A stretch of DNA of 7,583 bases from Candidatus Hydrogenedentota bacterium (GTDB taxonomy: Bacteria > Hydrogenedentota > Hydrogenedentia > Hydrogenedentales > SLHB01), in NCBI GenBank assembly GCA_007130675.1, contig SLSB01000438.1:1-7583 (forward strand), read 5' to 3'. The notes under the pieces were generated by a model, which did not search any database, was not told the origin of the DNA, and saw only the letters and a program-made list of their open reading frames with translations. Positions 5,982 to 7,583 of this stretch are shown here, in pieces. A program made the position numbers and the translations under genes. Within the stretch, counting starts at the first letter, position 1. Each line of letters begins with the position of its first letter.

Positions 5982-5997
5982 ATCCATGCACATGGAT
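5982..5997. other. Small hairpin between convergent AraC and lyase genes
   Basis: ATCCAT (5982-5987) and ATGGAT (5992-5997) pair around a GCAC loop in the 75-bp convergent spacer. No T-run follows on either strand, so it is at best a weak or factor-assisted termination or stabilising element, and it may be chance. Confidence 0.25.
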
Positions 5998-6012
5998 ACT
6001 GGCTCCACCGGT

Positions 6013-7164
6013 CTATTCGGCGAAGAGCAACGTGGCGAAATCGAGCGTATAGCAGCGTTCGACCTCGAAGCCATAAGGGCGTTTTTGCATGTATCCGAGG
6101 TATCGCGGGTTGTGCCACCAGCGGTATGGCAGCTCGAAAATGTAACCCCAGTCGGACGTGCCGGCCGGGGTATTGAGGGTGCGGGCATTGGTGTGACGCG
6201 CCCAGGATTCGGGGTCGTCGAGGTAATCGCAATAGAAGTCAATGGCCTTCTCAAGCGTTCCGCCGCCGCGCGATTGCAGGTCGCGCAGCATGATGCCGTG
6301 TTTCTCAGCAATGTGGACGGCCTGTACCATTCCCTCGAGCGCCATGAGCGTGTAGGTGCCCGAGCGCTGCCTGCGCCAGAGTTCGCGCGGCAGTGCCCCA
6401 TCGCCCCTGATCTGCCCGCGAATTCCGCGCCTGTAGTATTCCGCCGCACGTTTGAACAGCGCCTCGTCCTGCAGCACATGTGCCGCGCTCAATAGAAAGA
6501 CCACTTGCCAATTGTGGTGGTTGTTCTTGTAGAACTCCTGATGCCCGAGATAGTCGACATAAGGCCCGAGCCATTGCTGAAAACGCGCGACCTCGTCATC
6601 GCTCAATATGTCTTCACCGCGAAGCAGATCGAACGCAAAGATAAACGCAGGAAAACTGTATGAGATGACAATCGGGGTGTCTCCGCGCCGCCACGGCGTT
6701 GGCCAATGCCACCAACGGCCGCCGTGTTTTGGAATCGTCAGGTTGTCGACCCAGGCGTACAGGAACTCGCGCGCCTTCTCGCCGTACTGCCGATTCTCCG
6801 AGAGGGCGCAGGCCAGTGCAAGCGCGTGGGCTGTCCGCGCATCATTGCGCAACCGGCGTGTAATCCTCCGCTGCGTCTCGCGTTCCCGAGTGAAGAACCC
6901 CGGAACTTCGAGCGGCCCATGGATGGGCTCGGGGGAAGCGGCCATCATTATGTCGGCAGTGCGAATCAGATCAGCATAGGCCGGGGCAAGCACAGGATGA
7001 CCCGATGCCGCTGCCCGACGGATTTCATTGAGACGCGCTCGATCAACCAGAAGATTCGGGTTCGCCCACGCTTCAGGGGCAATAGGCACATCAATGGCGG
7101 TGCCGCAACTTGACAATGCGGCTGCCAAAAACACCAGTGCAAACCCGCTCATAAGCTTTTCCAC
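6013..7164 (-). CDS. Alginate-lyase-like (PL5-type) lipoprotein
   Basis: A 383-residue exported protein. A short hydrophobic N-terminus (7-18) ends in the lipobox LSSC, with C20 as the lipidated residue, so the mature enzyme is membrane-tethered. The rest fits an alpha/alpha-toroid polysaccharide lyase of the Alginate_lyase family: NNHHNW at 214-219 corresponds to the NNHxxW motif of AlgL-type enzymes, and DGALPREL (255-262) with RRQRSGTY (264-271) to their DGSLPLEL...RGQR...Y block. H216, R264 and Y271 are therefore the likely catalytic residues, by analogy with the known His/Arg/Tyr set. Such enzymes cleave uronate-containing chains by beta-elimination; substrates other than alginate are possible in this lineage. 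The length is close to that of single-domain PL5 enzymes. The start is GTG at 7164 with GGAG (7170-7173) five bases upstream; a TGA in frame just above limits alternatives to the ATG at 7152. It follows the sialidase-like gene by 150 bp. Confidence 0.85.
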   Translation of the reverse strand: MEKLMSGFALVFLAAALSSCGTAIDVPIAPEAWANPNLLVDRARLNEIRRAAASGHPVLAPAYADLIRTADIMMAASPEPIHGPLEVPGFFTRERETQRRITRRLRNDARTAHALALACALSENRQYGEKAREFLYAWVDNLTIPKHGGRWWHWPTPWRRGDTPIVISYSFPAFIFAFDLLRGEDILSDDEVARFQQWLGPYVDYLGHQEFYKNNHHNWQVVFLLSAAHVLQDEALFKRAAEYYRRGIRGQIRGDGALPRELWRRQRSGTYTLMALEGMVQAVHIAEKHGIMLRDLQSRGGGTLEKAIDFYCDYLDDPESWARHTNARTLNTPAGTSDWGYIFELPYRWWHNPRYLGYMQKRPYGFEVERCYTLDFATLLFAE

Positions 7165-7169
7165 GATTG

Positions 7170-7173
7170 CTCC
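7170..7173 (-). promoter_or_regulatory. Ribosome binding site supporting the GTG start of the lyase
   Basis: GGAG on the minus strand, five bases before the GTG at 7164-7162. The in-frame ATG at 7152 would be 17 bases away, too far for this site. Confidence 0.5.
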
Positions 7174-7314
7174 AACGCTTCTTCAAAAGCAGTGCGAACA
7201 CCGAAAAGAAGATTGCGCCTATCCGGAACGCACCGCCAATGTTGCCGCCACACCCCACATGTGCATGCGTAAGCCTCAGTTCAAGTGTCTGGCGACCGAA
7301 CCTTGTGCGGGCAT

Positions 7315-7583
7315 CTATTCACCGGCCACCCAGCCGGGAGCGAAACGCGCATGCACAATCGTGTTGCCCGGTGCGGTTTGATGTGTATAGGTGGCATGGA
7401 TGGTGCCGTCGCGCGTCTGGATAATGGATGGGTACGAGAAGCGGCCTTCGCCCTCAGGCGTTTGATGGAGGTGCCGCATCACCGGCCAGGTATCCCCCTC
7501 ATCCTCTGACAAGGCCACGGCCAGACTGTGCCGGCCGCTTTCCGTATCGTTGTAAATGAGAATCCAGCGCCCGTCCGCCAAGG
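7315..7583 (-). CDS. BNR/Asp-box sialidase-like protein, C-terminal part only
   Basis: The frame is open to the window edge, so only the last 88 or so residues are seen; the TTG at 7579-7581 is an internal Leu codon, not a start. The fragment reads LADGRWILIYND, then a perfect Asp box SEDEGDTW (residues 25-32 of the fragment, S-x-D-x-G-x-T-W), then FSYPSIIQTRDGTIHATYT. This order is that of the last blades of BNR_2-type six-bladed sialidase-like proteins. These hydrolyse terminal sialic acids or, in many environmental relatives, have unknown glycosidase activity; the missing part holds the arginine triad and catalytic Asp, so specificity cannot be judged. It ends in TAG at 7317-7315 and is followed after 150 bp by the alginate-lyase-like gene on the same strand, suggesting a glycan-degradation cluster that continues to the right. 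Confidence 0.85.
   Translation of the reverse strand, partial: LADGRWILIYNDTESGRHSLAVALSEDEGDTWPVMRHLHQTPEGEGRFSYPSIIQTRDGTIHATYTHQTAPGNTIVHARFAPGWVAGE

Noticed and set aside
7091..7258. Unlisted minus-strand frame with a hydrophobic segment and KKRW after it (GTG at 7258)
   Set aside because: About 55 codons with no adequate ribosome site, and the last third overlaps the lyase signal peptide out of frame. It resembles a small membrane peptide but could be chance.
1..7583. tRNA, rRNA, CRISPR array, insertion sequence or phage genes
   Set aside because: I scanned for cloverleaf-like T-arm sequences, regularly spaced repeats, transposase motifs and terminal inverted repeats and saw none.

Overview
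The window looks like chromosomal DNA of a Gram-negative-type environmental bacterium of moderately high GC, probably from the PVC/Hydrogenedentota/Lentisphaerae neighbourhood. The best clue is the pseudopilin at 3934-4815. It has a class III prepilin leader and, near its C-terminus, an 'HIPGGANVLYMDG' signature of the HX9DG type, a paralogue family greatly expanded in those phyla. A lipobox on the lyase, a partial Asp-box sialidase-like gene, and the absence of SusC/SusD-type genes in what is visible fit the same picture. The lineage call is inference from family knowledge, not a computed placement.

Layout. Positions 1-80 are intergenic and hold a degenerate CGCNGAG heptamer cluster with a GC-rich hairpin. 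Two minus-strand genes follow: a SAM-dependent methyltransferase behind an N-terminal hydrophobic anchor (81-884), and upstream of it a six-helix ferric-reductase/NADPH-oxidase-like flavocytochrome b (1034-2458). A 273-bp divergent spacer carries several inverted repeats and the best sigma70-like promoter in the window. It drives a short exported or anchored protein rich in His and Cys (2732-2980, plus strand). Convergent to that is a short-chain dehydrogenase (3071-3901), which lies 32 bp behind the pseudopilin (3934-4815), both on the minus strand. Divergent from the pseudopilin is an AraC-family regulator with a cupin sensor (4960-5937). Convergent to the regulator is an alginate-lyase-like lipoprotein (6013-7164, minus), and upstream of it in the same direction is the C-terminal end of a BNR/Asp-box sialidase-like protein cut by the window edge (7315-7583).

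How the parts may fit. The right half reads as an accessory glycan module: two carbohydrate-active exported proteins, a one-component AraC regulator, and a pseudopilin/SDR pair that the regulator could control across the shared 144-bp spacer. The left half pairs a transmembrane electron-transfer protein with a small potential metal-binding exported protein across a shared regulatory region. These functional links are inferred from gene order only. No RNA gene, CRISPR array, insertion sequence or phage gene was seen. Nothing here is clearly a complete new system; the most interesting unexplained items are the His/Cys-rich small protein with its divergent oxidoreductase, and the anchored methyltransferase.
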